Origin: Flavobacterium sp.
GTDB taxonomy: Bacteria; Bacteroidota; Bacteroidia; Flavobacteriales; Flavobacteriaceae
NCBI GenBank assembly: GCA_023251135.1
Contig: JAHEZJ010000015.1
Coordinates: 62,115-121,652, forward strand
Direction of reading: 5' to 3'
Length of the DNA stretch: 59,538 nucleotides
This document shows positions 8,850 through 17,064 of this stretch, piece by piece. The first letter of the stretch is position 1, and each line of letters starts with the position of its first letter. The translations under genes and the position numbers were made by a program. The notes beneath the pieces are model-generated. The model was not told the origin of the DNA, did not search any database, and saw only the letters and a program-made list of their open reading frames with translations.

Positions 8850-9434
8850 TTACAATAAGTTTTTTATTTTGGCATGCTGTAACAATAAAATAGTTTTTGC
8901 ATCTGTAATTTCACCGGATTGAATCATGGCGTAGGCCTGATCAAAGGTGTATTCTAAAACCTCTATATTTTCTTGTTCCGCGTCTAATCCGCCACCGTCG
9001 TTTACTTTCATTGTTTCGTTGTATTCTCCAACGAACAGATATAAAATTTCGGTTACAGATCCTGGTGACATGTAGGTTTCGATTACTTTTTCTACTTTTT
9101 GCAGACGATAGCCGGTTTCTTCTTCGGTTTCGCGAATAATAGCCTGTTCGGGATGATCCTGGTCCAAAAGACCGGCACAGACTTCGATCATCATTCCGGT
9201 TTTATTTCCGTTTAGATAAGTTGGTAAACGAAATTGTCGGGTCAGAATAACCGTTTTTTTAGTGGTGTTGTAGAGTAAAATAGCAGCTCCGTTTCCACGG
9301 TCATATACTTCACGAATATGAGATTCTATTTTACCATCTTTCATTTCGTAATCAAAAGTTACCTTATTTAGGATGTACCAATTGTCTGATAATAACTGAG
9401 TTTCGGTAACTTTAATTTTTGGATTTTTCATCAT
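8850..9434 (-). CDS. Nudix hydrolase, NudK/ADP-ribose pyrophosphatase type
   Basis: This 194-residue protein contains the Nudix box G-x5-E-x7-RE-x2-EE-x-GY, visible as GLLDQDHPEQAIIRETEEET (about residues 88-107), with the metal-binding glutamates intact. The N-terminal part (NPKIKVTETQLLSDNWYILN) and the RGNGAAILLYN strand match the NudK (YffH) branch, which hydrolyses GDP-mannose or related nucleotide sugars. The conserved SPGSVTEIL segment after the box also fits the NudK/ADPRase group. It lies after the purA terminator and probably has its own promoter or uses read-through. Substrate specificity (GDP-mannose versus ADP-ribose) remains open. Confidence 0.85.
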   Translation of the reverse strand: MMKNPKIKVTETQLLSDNWYILNKVTFDYEMKDGKIESHIREVYDRGNGAAILLYNTTKKTVILTRQFRLPTYLNGNKTGMMIEVCAGLLDQDHPEQAIIRETEEETGYRLQKVEKVIETYMSPGSVTEILYLFVGEYNETMKVNDGGGLDAEQENIEVLEYTFDQAYAMIQSGEITDAKTILLLQHAKIKNLL

Positions 9435-9450
9435 TAGAAATGTTTATATA

Positions 9451-9479
9451 AAAAAAACGCTCTGATTATCAGAGCGTTT
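9451..9479 (-). terminator. Rho-independent terminator of purA
   Basis: Perfect 11-base arms (AAACGCTCTGA at 9455-9465 and TCAGAGCGTTT at 9469-9479) close a 3-base loop. Minus-strand T run comes from 9451-9457. It lies 8 bases beyond the purA stop, between purA and the Nudix gene. Confidence 0.9.
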
Positions 9480-9486
9480 AGAGGGA

Positions 9487-10758
9487 TTATTTTGTTATCG
9501 TTTGCTTTCTGTCTGGTCCAACCGATACAATTTTGATTGGCACTCCAACTTCTGCTTCAATAAACTCAATATATTCTTTTAGCTCGATTGGCAATTGATC
9601 GTAAGAGGTCATTCCAGTTAAGTCAGCTTGCCATCCTTTAAATTCTTTATAAACAGGAGTTACATTTTCCGGCTCGATGTTGTATGGAAAGTGAGAAATG
9701 TTTTGTCCTTTGTAGTTGTATTCGGTACAAACTTTTAAGGTTTCAAATCCTGAAAGAACGTCACCTTTCATCATCATTAACTGAGTTACTCCGTTTACCT
9801 GTACAGCATATTTTAAAGCTACTAAATCCAGCCATCCGCAACGTCTTTGTCTTCCTGTAACAGATCCAAATTCGTTTCCAACTTTCGCCATTGTTGCACC
9901 TACTTCGTCAAAAAGTTCAGTAGGGAATGGTCCGCTACCTACACGTGTAACATAAGCTTTGAAAATTCCGTATACTTCTTTGATTTTGTTAGGAGCAATT
10001 CCTAAACCGGTACAAGCTCCGGCAGCTGTAGTGTTTGATGAAGTTACAAACGGATAAGTTCCGAAATCAACGTCTAATAAAGAACCCTGAGCTCCTTCAC
10101 ATAAGATTGATTTACCCGCTTTTTGAGCCTGGTACATGTATTCTTCACTGTCAATGAAATCCAGTTTTTTTAATTCTTCAATAGCTTCAAAAAACTCTTT
10201 TTCAAGTTCAGCCAGATTGTATTGAATCGCTACGTCATAAAAAGCAATCATAGCTTCATGTTTGTCAGCTAATGCTCTGTAACGCTCTTTAAAGTCTTCT
10301 AATTCGATGTCTCCAACACGCAATCCGTTTCTTCCGGTTTTGTCCATATAAGTTGGTCCAATTCCTTTAAGAGTAGAGCCAATTTTTGCTTTCCCTTTTG
10401 ATGCTTCAGAAGCAGCGTCTAATAAACGGTGTGTTGGTAAAATTAAATGTGCTTTTCTTGAAATGATCAGTTTGCTTTTGATGTCAAGGTTAAATTTCTC
10501 TAAACCTTCAATTTCTTTTTGAAAAACTACCGGATCTATTACAACACCATTACCAATGATGTTTACTGATTTTTTATGAAAAATTCCGGAAGGAATGGTT
10601 CTAAGTACGTGTTTAATTCCGTCAAATTCTAAAGTATGTCCTGCATTTGGTCCTCCTTGAAAACGTGCAATAATATCATAATTTGAGGTAAGAACGTCAA
10701 CAATTTTTCCTTTACCTTCATCTCCCCATTGTAATCCTAGTAATAAATCTACGGTCAT
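9487..10758 (-). CDS. purA: Adenylosuccinate synthetase
   Basis: The 423-residue length is standard for PurA. The N-terminus carries the GTP-binding loop GLQWGDEGKGKIVD (about residues 7-20) with the catalytic aspartate and lysine. FQGGPNAGHT, IGSTLKGIGPTYMDK and RVGSGPFPTE follow, with TGRQRRCGWLD near residue 300 and the guanine-binding KGD region. It joins IMP and aspartate using GTP, the first step to AMP. It therefore competes with guaB, also in this window, for IMP. It lies 96 bases after the Fur-family gene on the same strand and ends at a strong terminator. Confidence 0.97.
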   Translation of the reverse strand: MTVDLLLGLQWGDEGKGKIVDVLTSNYDIIARFQGGPNAGHTLEFDGIKHVLRTIPSGIFHKKSVNIIGNGVVIDPVVFQKEIEGLEKFNLDIKSKLIISRKAHLILPTHRLLDAASEASKGKAKIGSTLKGIGPTYMDKTGRNGLRVGDIELEDFKERYRALADKHEAMIAFYDVAIQYNLAELEKEFFEAIEELKKLDFIDSEEYMYQAQKAGKSILCEGAQGSLLDVDFGTYPFVTSSNTTAAGACTGLGIAPNKIKEVYGIFKAYVTRVGSGPFPTELFDEVGATMAKVGNEFGSVTGRQRRCGWLDLVALKYAVQVNGVTQLMMMKGDVLSGFETLKVCTEYNYKGQNISHFPYNIEPENVTPVYKEFKGWQADLTGMTSYDQLPIELKEYIEFIEAEVGVPIKIVSVGPDRKQTITK

Positions 10759-10854
10759 TCTATTTTTAATTTGCGTTGAGGCAATCCGAGTTGCCCTACT
10801 GATTAATGTAGTTAATTTTCTTTTTTTATATTTTTTGAATAATGCCTTTTGGAA

Positions 10855-11313
10855 TTATTGTTTTTGCTTTTTGTTTCCGTAGAAATACAAAGAATGATTT
10901 GTAATTTCAATATCAAATATTTCTTCGATTGTTTTTTTAATGGTTTGGATTCTTGGATCGCAAAATTCAATTACTTCACCAGAATCCGTCATGATAATAT
11001 GATCATGCTGTTTATCAAAATATGATTTTTCGTAGTAAGCCTGATTTTGCCCAAATTGATGTTTTCTCACCAAGGCGCAGTCTAACAAAAGCTCAATCGT
11101 GTTGTACAATGTAGCTCTACTCACACGATAGTTCTTGTTTTTCATCTTGATATATAAGTTTTCTATATCAAAATGTTCTTCGCTATCGTAAATTTCCTGA
11201 AGTATAGCATAACGCTCAGGAGTTTTGCGATGCCCTTTTTGCTCAAGATACATTGTAAAAACATTTTTTACAATTTCTTGATTTCTAGTGTTGTCAGTTG
11301 AAATGAGTGTCAT
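10855..11313 (-). CDS. Fur-family transcriptional regulator
   Basis: The winged-helix N-terminal domain ([17 protein letters not shown], then [21 protein letters not shown] as recognition helix and wing) and the dimerisation/metal domain (KQHDHIIM, then EFCDPRI and TNHSLYFYG) identify a Fur/PerR/Zur member of 152 residues. It lacks the usual C-terminal CxxC of the structural zinc site and has only single cysteines, so zinc structuring differs from E. coli Fur or B. subtilis PerR. I start it at the ATG at 11313; a frame extension to a TTG at 11322 overlaps a -7-like box and is less likely. Metal specificity (iron, peroxide or zinc) cannot be decided by sequence alone. It is followed by purA on the same strand. 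Confidence 0.85.
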   Translation of the reverse strand: MTLISTDNTRNQEIVKNVFTMYLEQKGHRKTPERYAILQEIYDSEEHFDIENLYIKMKNKNYRVSRATLYNTIELLLDCALVRKHQFGQNQAYYEKSYFDKQHDHIIMTDSGEVIEFCDPRIQTIKKTIEEIFDIEITNHSLYFYGNKKQKQ

Positions 11314-11319
11314 ATCCGG

Positions 11320-11327
11320 CAAAGGTA
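11320..11327 (-). promoter_or_regulatory. Candidate -7 box 6 bases before the Fur-family start codon
   Basis: On the minus strand TACCTTTG fits TAnnTTTG and ends 6 bases before the ATG at 11313. If used, transcription would begin at or within a few bases of the start codon, giving a leaderless or nearly leaderless mRNA. Confidence 0.35.
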
Positions 11328-11496
11328 ATTTTTTATTTTTAATGAATAAAAGTTTCGGGTTTAAAGTTTAACGTTTTAATTTGTATTCGATCCGTAATAA
11401 AGTATCAATTACAGGTGTTTGTAATGATAAATTTAAAAAATTCAGACGAACATAATTAACATAATTGTTTTTATTTATGAAAATACTAACATTTTT

Positions 11497-12039
11497 TTAC
11501 TTCCTTTTTGTCATGTACATGTACCAGTTCCATTCCCATGATTTTCCAGAATCTGCAGACATAGCCTGACTCCATACCGGATTATTTTCATCTCTTGCAT
11601 CCCATCGGAATACCTGAAAAACATTTTTACCTTCAAAGATATCTTTAGAGAAAAAATGCCCGACTTTGTTTTCAAAAGAGCCTATTACGGGTTTGTCTAA
11701 GATTCCGGTAGTTGAATCGGACCAGTAAATACTCCACAATCGGGTTTCAGGATTGAATAATCTAACAGTCATGCCTTCAAAGGGTTTTCCGTCAAAAGTG
11801 GCAAGAAAATTATCAATATTGCCAATTCCGTGCAGGATTTTATACATTTCCTGTGTCGAGGGAAATTCGATCCATTCTGTACAGTTTGAAAGCCGTTGTT
11901 TTAATTTTTTGTTTCGGATATCCGATTTTCCCTGAAAAAAATCAAAATCATCTTTTGACGAAGTATCGGAAGCAATAATAATAAGCTCGCCGTTTTCATC
12001 TAAATGGATCTTAGGAATCTCCAGTACCTCATTTTTCAT
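11497..12039 (-). CDS. Conserved cytoplasmic protein resembling DUF1579 (lipocalin/nitrobindin-like)
   Basis: This 180-residue protein has no signal peptide. The first 50 residues are charged and variable. From about residue 52 the pattern WIEFPSTQEMYKILHGIGNIDNF, then MTVRLFNPETRLWSIYWSD, GSFENKVGHFF and FRWDARDENNPVWSQAMSAD is typical of small beta-barrel proteins of the DUF1579/lipocalin-like type, with a run of conserved tryptophans ending in WEWNWYM. Such proteins are often found in Bacteroidota but have no assigned reaction. It sits 36 bases after the RelA/SpoT gene on the same strand, so it may be cotranscribed. The family label is tentative. Confidence 0.6.
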   Translation of the reverse strand: MKNEVLEIPKIHLDENGELIIIASDTSSKDDFDFFQGKSDIRNKKLKQRLSNCTEWIEFPSTQEMYKILHGIGNIDNFLATFDGKPFEGMTVRLFNPETRLWSIYWSDSTTGILDKPVIGSFENKVGHFFSKDIFEGKNVFQVFRWDARDENNPVWSQAMSADSGKSWEWNWYMYMTKRK

Positions 12040-12075
12040 ATCAAAAAGTCAGATTCGATTAAATTCAATTTGGAA

Positions 12076-14298
12076 TTACGTTCTGTATTCTCTGGTTACT
12101 TTATCAACTCCGTCAATTTTCTTAATGGCATTAATCATTTTCTTCAAAATGGTATTGTTTTGAACGATAACGGCAATCTGCCCGTGAAAAATTCCGGCAT
12201 CGGTACTTAGCGAAATACTCTGGATATTTACGCTCATGTTGTTCGAAATAACTCTGGTCAGTTGATTCGTAAGTCCTAAAACATCCATTCCTGTTATGTT
12301 GATAATGGCTTTGAACTCCTCTTGAGAAGAATCAATCCATTTGGCACTCATAATACGGTAAGCGTAATTGGACTGCATGCCAATCGCATTAGGACAGTCT
12401 TTTTTATGAACTTTGATTCCCTCGTTGATGGTTACAAATCCAAAAACATCATCTCCCGGAATCGGGTTACAGCAGGGTGAGAGTTTGTAATCCAGTTTAT
12501 CATGCTCTGTTCCAAAAACCAGCATGTCATAGTTGCTGCTGATGATGGGTTTGTGAATGTCTTCAGAAGCAGTGGTGTCTTTGTTTCTTTTAATTTTATT
12601 TTTAAAGAAATTGATAAACGTATTGCTTTTTTGCGCCGCGTAATCTTTTAATTGCTGATTTTCGATCGCACCAATACCCACTCTGTAAAATAAATCTAAA
12701 CTGGTTTTAAGTTTAAAAAAGTTAACCAGTTCATTAATCACCTGTTCATTAATAGTGATTTTTAGATGTTTTAGTTTTCTGGTAAGCAGTTCTTTTCCTT
12801 CTTCGGCGATTTTTTTGGTGTTCTCGTTCAGAACGTTTTTAATTTTATTTTTCGCTCGCGAAGTGGTTACATATTCTAACCAGTTAACGGTTGGTTTTTG
12901 ATTGGCAGAGGTGATCACTTCTACCTGATCGCCGCTTTTTAATTCGTGATTTAAAGGTACTAATCGCCCATTGACACGAGTTCCTCTGGTTTTAATTCCG
13001 ATTTCGGAGTGAATACTAAAAGCAAAGTCAAGTGATGTGGCTCCTTTTGGGAGTGATTTGATTTCTCCTTTTGGTGTAAATACGAAGATTTCTTTTGAAT
13101 ATAAATTCATTTTAAAATCTTCGACAAAATCTACGGCATTGGTTTCCTGATTCTCTAATGCTTCGCGAAGTAAATTCAGCCAAACATCCAGACCGCTTTC
13201 TTCGTTTGCACCGTTTTTGTATTTGTAATGTGCGGCATATCCTTTTTCTGCGATTTCATCCATACGTTCGCTTCGAACCTGTACTTCAACCCAACGGCCT
13301 TTTGGTCCCATCACGGTAATGTGTAAAGCTTCGTAACCGGTTGATTTTGGAGAGGAAATCCAGTCACGCAAACGACTCGGACTCGGTCTGTAATGGTCGG
13401 TAACAATGGAATAGATTTTCCAGGCTACGAATTTTTCGTCATGCTGATCGGATTTATAGACAATTCTTAAGGCAAATTTGTCGTAGACTTCGTCAAAACT
13501 CACATTTTGAGCCCGCATTTTTCGACGAATCGAGTAGATGGATTTTGGACGCCCTTTAATGACATAATCGATACCCTCACTGTCTAAGGATTTCTTCAAA
13601 ACATCCGAAATGTCTTTGATGTAAGCATCCTGTTCTTCTTTTGTTTCTCTGATTTTGCTTACAATATCATTGTAAACAGCCGGTTCAGTATATTTTAAAC
13701 CTAAATCTTCAAGTTTGGTTTTGATATTATAAAGCCCTAAACGATGGGCAAGAGGAGCGTAAATATAAAGTGTTTCTGAGGCGATTTTGGTTTGTTTGTA
13801 TTCTGCCATAGAATCCATCGTTTGCATATTGTGCAAACGATCGGCCAGTTTGATCAGAATAACACGAACGTCATCGTTCAGTGTCAGAATCATTTTTCTG
13901 AAATTTTCTGCCTGCATAGAGGCATTCAGGTCTCTCTGAACCAATGAAATCTTGGTTAAACCTTCTACCAATTGAGCTACTTTCGGATTGAACAGGCGTT
14001 CGATATCCTCCACAGTCAAAGGGGTATCTTCGACAACATCATGTAATAAGGCCGCAGCGATAGAGGTCGCTCCCAAACCAATTTCAGAGGCAACTATTTT
14101 TGCAACTGCAATAGGATGAAAGATATACGCCTCACCAGATTTACGTCTTTGTTCTTTGTGTGCATCAACAGCAACATCAAATGCTTTACGGATAAGTTTT
14201 TTGTCGGTTGGGCTTAAAGTCTGATAACTGATTCGAAGTAACTCTTTATACTCTTGTGCAATTGCTTTGTTTTCTTTTTCAATATCTATTTCTATCAT
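12076..14298 (-). CDS. Bifunctional (p)ppGpp synthetase/hydrolase, RelA/SpoT homologue
   Basis: This is a full-length Rsh enzyme of 740 residues. From the N-terminus it shows the HD hydrolase domain (FHPIAVAKIVASEIG, LLHDVVEDT at about 70-95), the synthetase domain (GRPKSIYSIRRKM at about 245, then DKFALRIVY, STGYEALHITVMG and VEVQVRSERMD), a TGS domain (IFVFTPKGEIKSLPKGATSLDFAFSIH), a zinc-finger/helical region (KLSPCCNPIPGDDVFGF) and a C-terminal ACT domain (FKAIINITGMDVLGLT). Both catalytic sites look intact, so it should make and degrade the alarmone. I chose the ATG at 14298; the frame could extend to a TTG at 14313 but the protein family begins near MIEIDIEKEN. It is the only such gene in the window. 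Confidence 0.93.
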   Translation of the reverse strand: MIEIDIEKENKAIAQEYKELLRISYQTLSPTDKKLIRKAFDVAVDAHKEQRRKSGEAYIFHPIAVAKIVASEIGLGATSIAAALLHDVVEDTPLTVEDIERLFNPKVAQLVEGLTKISLVQRDLNASMQAENFRKMILTLNDDVRVILIKLADRLHNMQTMDSMAEYKQTKIASETLYIYAPLAHRLGLYNIKTKLEDLGLKYTEPAVYNDIVSKIRETKEEQDAYIKDISDVLKKSLDSEGIDYVIKGRPKSIYSIRRKMRAQNVSFDEVYDKFALRIVYKSDQHDEKFVAWKIYSIVTDHYRPSPSRLRDWISSPKSTGYEALHITVMGPKGRWVEVQVRSERMDEIAEKGYAAHYKYKNGANEESGLDVWLNLLREALENQETNAVDFVEDFKMNLYSKEIFVFTPKGEIKSLPKGATSLDFAFSIHSEIGIKTRGTRVNGRLVPLNHELKSGDQVEVITSANQKPTVNWLEYVTTSRAKNKIKNVLNENTKKIAEEGKELLTRKLKHLKITINEQVINELVNFFKLKTSLDLFYRVGIGAIENQQLKDYAAQKSNTFINFFKNKIKRNKDTTASEDIHKPIISSNYDMLVFGTEHDKLDYKLSPCCNPIPGDDVFGFVTINEGIKVHKKDCPNAIGMQSNYAYRIMSAKWIDSSQEEFKAIINITGMDVLGLTNQLTRVISNNMSVNIQSISLSTDAGIFHGQIAVIVQNNTILKKMINAIKKIDGVDKVTREYRT

Positions 14299-14385
14299 AA
14301 CGGCATAGTTCAAGTACTAAAAATAAGAATAAGTTTGAATATACGCAAGGGAATGGAGGGTTGATTTTAGAATGAGATTATTTTG

Positions 14386-14465
14386 TTTCAGGTTTCAGGT
14401 TTCAAGTTTTTGAGTACTGCTTTTAGATGCAGTTTTCGACCTGAAACCTGAAACTTGAAACCTGG
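14386..14465. repeat. Inverted intergenic repeat of (CAGGTTT/CAAGTTT) units
   Basis: The left half (14386-14409) repeats TTTCAGG/TTTCAAG units and the right half (14440-14465) is their reverse complement (CCTGAAACCTGAAACTTG). The two halves could form a long imperfect stem around a loop of about 30 bases. It lies just past the stop of the serine hydrolase gene (14468, minus strand) and may act as its transcript end. The same wording (TTTCAAGTTTCAG) recurs at 19660-19690. Confidence 0.75.
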
Positions 14466-14467
14466 AA

Positions 14468-16006
14468 TTACTCTTTTAAAAAATCCAAATCCTGAAAATC
14501 ATAACTGAAGTCGGTTAATTCAGAAATTGGGAGCATTTTTAAGTTAGCGACTTTTCCGCTTTCATCGTATTTGAAAAGTAAATGCGCATCGGCATGAAAG
14601 AAAGCATTGTTCCATTTTACGACATAATTTCCGTCTTTGTAGAAAAATACTTCGCCAGCCAGCTGCGGAGAGCGTTTGGAAGCAAAATAGGCTTTTCCTT
14701 TTTTCTCTGTAATGGTGATTTCTCCAAACCAATTGTCTTTGTAAGTTCCGGTTATTTTAGAAAAATCGGTTTTAAGTTTGTCTTTTTTGTTTTTGGCAAC
14801 GGTTGCCCAGACTTCATCGGTCACCTTATCGGCTGATGCTTCACTGGCTTTCATGCGGTTGCTGTAAAGGGTTACGTAGTCATCGGATTTAACACCAAGA
14901 TAGCTGTCTTTTATGGTATTGGTGATCGCGCTAAAAGCGGCTCCTGATTGCTGATTGGTTAAAACAATAATGCCTAAACCTAATTCCGGAATCAAAGTAG
15001 TTTGCGTTACATTTCCTTCTAATCCTCCCGTGTGCGAAACCTGTTTGTATCCTTTTACATCACTCAGAAACCAGCCTAAACCATAACCTGAGAAATGGGT
15101 GTTGTACGGAGGTCTCGTTTTTGCCGGAATGATGGTTTGCAGTTGCCACATTTCATCATGTTCTTTCTCTGAAAACAATTGTTTGTTATCACCGTATTTT
15201 CCGTTATTGATTTGCAAAATGGCCCATTTACTCAAATCATTTACACTGGAATAGATTCCGGCTGCTCCATCGAAAAGCTGATTTTCATAACGTTTGATAG
15301 TTTTGAGTTTGCCATCAACCGGCACATGAGGGGTGATGACGTTGGTGGTGTCTTTTAAACGTTTTACTGAAGCTACACTATTGTTCATTTCCAGAGGTTT
15401 CATGATGCGCTCTTCAACAAATTCGGCCCAGGTTTTACCGCTTACCACGTGTACAATCTCACCTGCTACAATGTACAGTAAGTTGTCGTAATCGTATTTG
15501 GTTCTAAAACTGGAAACGGGTTTTAAATATCTTAGATTATGCACAATGTCGGCTGCTTTAAAATCGCTTCCGTCCGGCCAGATCATTAAATCTCCGGCCC
15601 CGAGTCCAAGTCCGCTTCGATGAGTTAATAAATCACGAATCGTGAATTCACGGGTTACATAATCGTCGTACATTTTAAAATCCGGAAGGTATTTTACGAC
15701 CTTATCGTCCCATTTTATTTTGCCTTCATCCACCAGCATCGCCAATGCTCCCGAGGTAAAAGCTTTACTGTTGGACGCAATCCCGAAAAGGGTATTGGCA
15801 TCTACTTTTTGCTGTGTTGTGATCGATTTTACTCCGTAACCCTTTGCCAGAACTACTTTTCCGTCTTTTACAATGGCAACTGCAATTCCGGGCACATCAA
15901 ATGCTTTTAGGGTGCGATTGACCAGTTCATCTACTTCCGGATTGGTTATTTGAGCTGAAAGGCTAAGGCTAAATAATAAGGCTAAAAGTGATAATTTGTA
16001 GTTCAT
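14468..16006 (-). CDS. Secreted serine hydrolase, class C beta-lactamase/EstB fold
   Basis: This 512-residue protein has a cleavable signal peptide (LSLLALLFSLSLSAQ). Its catalytic domain (about 20-370) has the S-x-x-K motif in GIASNSKAF (nucleophilic Ser and Lys, about residue 83), a Y-x-N equivalent in KYDYDNLLY (about 170) and the HTG triad in SHTGGLEG (about 325). The extra C-terminal segment of about 100 residues (KITGTYKDNWFGEITITEKKGKAYF) resembles the DUF3471 beta domain often fused to these enzymes. Members act as peptidases, esterases or beta-lactamases in the periplasm; activity against antibiotics is not implied. It lies 16 bases after the TrmH-type gene stop region in tandem on the minus strand. 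Confidence 0.85.
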   Translation of the reverse strand: MNYKLSLLALLFSLSLSAQITNPEVDELVNRTLKAFDVPGIAVAIVKDGKVVLAKGYGVKSITTQQKVDANTLFGIASNSKAFTSGALAMLVDEGKIKWDDKVVKYLPDFKMYDDYVTREFTIRDLLTHRSGLGLGAGDLMIWPDGSDFKAADIVHNLRYLKPVSSFRTKYDYDNLLYIVAGEIVHVVSGKTWAEFVEERIMKPLEMNNSVASVKRLKDTTNVITPHVPVDGKLKTIKRYENQLFDGAAGIYSSVNDLSKWAILQINNGKYGDNKQLFSEKEHDEMWQLQTIIPAKTRPPYNTHFSGYGLGWFLSDVKGYKQVSHTGGLEGNVTQTTLIPELGLGIIVLTNQQSGAAFSAITNTIKDSYLGVKSDDYVTLYSNRMKASEASADKVTDEVWATVAKNKKDKLKTDFSKITGTYKDNWFGEITITEKKGKAYFASKRSPQLAGEVFFYKDGNYVVKWNNAFFHADAHLLFKYDESGKVANLKMLPISELTDFSYDFQDLDFLKE

Positions 16007-16022
16007 GACGGTATGTTTTGGT

Positions 16023-16814
16023 TTAGTTAAATCCGCGCTGACGTTTGGCTTCGAAGATTAGAATAGCAGCAGCGACCGAGACATTCATGCTGTCAATTTC
16101 GCCCTGCATGGGGATGATAATGTTTTGAGTGGCAGCATCCCTCCAATCCTGCGTTAGGCCGGTGGCTTCCGTGCCTACAACCAAAGCGGTTGGGGTTGTG
16201 AAATTCTGTGTATGATATGAGGTAGAATTTTGCAGTGTGGCACAGTAAAAGTCGATTTTTTTTTCTTTTAAAAAGGCAATGATTTCGGCTGTTGTTCCTG
16301 TTGCGATTTGGTTGGTAAACAAACAACCAACACTGGAGCGCACAATATTTGGATTGTATAAATCACTTTTTGGGTTTGCAATTAATACTGCATCCAGATT
16401 TGCAGCATCGGCAGTTCGCAAAAGCGCGCCAATGTTTCCTGGCTTTTCCGGTGCTTCGGCCACAACTATTAACGGATTGTCTGATAATTTTAGATCAGAT
16501 AACAGCATCGATTTGGTTTTAGCCACAGCCAGAATCCCTTCGGTGGTGTCGCGATACGCTAGTTTTTGATAAACTTCTTTATTGATTTCGATGAGTTGAA
16601 CCGGACCGTTCACCAATTTTTGAATCTGATTTTCGGTAACCAGTTCGGGTAAAAATAAAACGGTTTCTATTTCGTAACCTCCTTTTGTTGCCAATTGAAT
16701 TTCACGTAAGCCTTCAATCAAAAATGTTCCGGTTTGTTTGCGGGCCTTGGCCTTTTCCTGTAGTAAAACAAGTGATTTTATAAACGGATTTTGTATTGAA
16801 GTAATTTGTTTCAT
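16023..16814 (-). CDS. TrmH/SpoU-family RNA 2'-O-methyltransferase
   Basis: This is a 263-residue SPOUT methyltransferase. The N-terminal RNA-binding substrate domain (FIKSLVLLQEKAKARKQTGTF) is followed by the knotted SAM-binding domain. Its three signature motifs are EKPGNIGALLRTADA (about 128-142), VVGTEATGL (about 213-221) and IIIPMQGEIDSMNVSVAAAIL (about 232-252). The arrangement with an L30e-like N-terminal domain fits the 23S rRNA guanosine-2'-O-methyltransferase group (RlmB/TsnR-like) more than tRNA TrmH. The start codon is preceded on the coding strand by a repeat element rich in AAGTACCT that ends at the ATG. The exact nucleotide modified is unknown. Confidence 0.88.
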   Translation of the reverse strand: MKQITSIQNPFIKSLVLLQEKAKARKQTGTFLIEGLREIQLATKGGYEIETVLFLPELVTENQIQKLVNGPVQLIEINKEVYQKLAYRDTTEGILAVAKTKSMLLSDLKLSDNPLIVVAEAPEKPGNIGALLRTADAANLDAVLIANPKSDLYNPNIVRSSVGCLFTNQIATGTTAEIIAFLKEKKIDFYCATLQNSTSYHTQNFTTPTALVVGTEATGLTQDWRDAATQNIIIPMQGEIDSMNVSVAAAILIFEAKRQRGFN

Positions 16815-16824
16815 TTTTTTTTGA

Positions 16825-16924
16825 AGGTACTTAGGTTCTGAGGGGCTAAGGTACTGAGTTTTTTTTTAAATGTTGCAAAGGTTTTTCTGGAGGTACTTAG
16901 GTCCTGAGGTGCTAAGGTTCTGAG
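16825..16924 (-). repeat. Two 34-base direct repeats in front of the rRNA methyltransferase gene
   Basis: Copies at 16825-16858 and 16891-16924 differ at three positions and both begin AGGTACTTAGGT. Between them the minus strand reads AACCTTTGCA. The reverse complement of this family (CTCAGTACCTCAAAAAAATG type) also ends at the start codons of the genes at 46139 and 47190, so it recurs as a start-codon-proximal element. Confidence 0.8.
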
Positions 16925-16965
16925 GTTTTTTTATAGGGGGGAGGTGTAAAACTGGTATAAAAAAG

Positions 16966-17053
16966 TTTGCCACGAATTTCACGAATTTTCGCTAATTCAT
17001 ATTTTGCTTAAAGCTGGTAAAAATTAGTGCAGATTAGTAAAATTCGTGGCAAA
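16966..17053. repeat. Inverted repeat of the GCCACGAATT family at a gene 3' end
   Basis: TTTGCCACGAATTT (16966-16979) pairs perfectly with AAATTCGTGGCAAA (17040-17053). Inner parts (CGAATTTTCGCTAATT and AATTAGTGCAGATTAG) also pair partly, giving an 88-base hairpin. It lies 11 bases beyond the stop of the minus-strand gene ending at 17065 and is followed on that strand by few T, so its terminator role is only likely. Related elements are at 27207-27276 and 46025-46073. Confidence 0.8.
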
Positions 17054-17064
17054 AAAGAATCTTC

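Noticed and set aside
11314-11322. Longer start for the Fur-family gene (TTG at 11322)
   Set aside because: The added codons overlap a TAnnTTTG-like box and an ATG three codons later fits the family better.
14299-14313. Longer start for RelA/SpoT (TTG at 14313)
   Set aside because: The ATG at 14298 gives the usual flavobacterial beginning; the extra five codons add nothing.
14468-16006. Beta-lactam resistance gene
   Set aside because: The class C fold and motifs are shared with many peptidases and esterases; the C-terminal extra domain argues against a typical AmpC.
16825-16924. CRISPR array
   Set aside because: Only two repeat copies, no regular spacers beyond one, no cas genes; fits the start-proximal repeat family instead.
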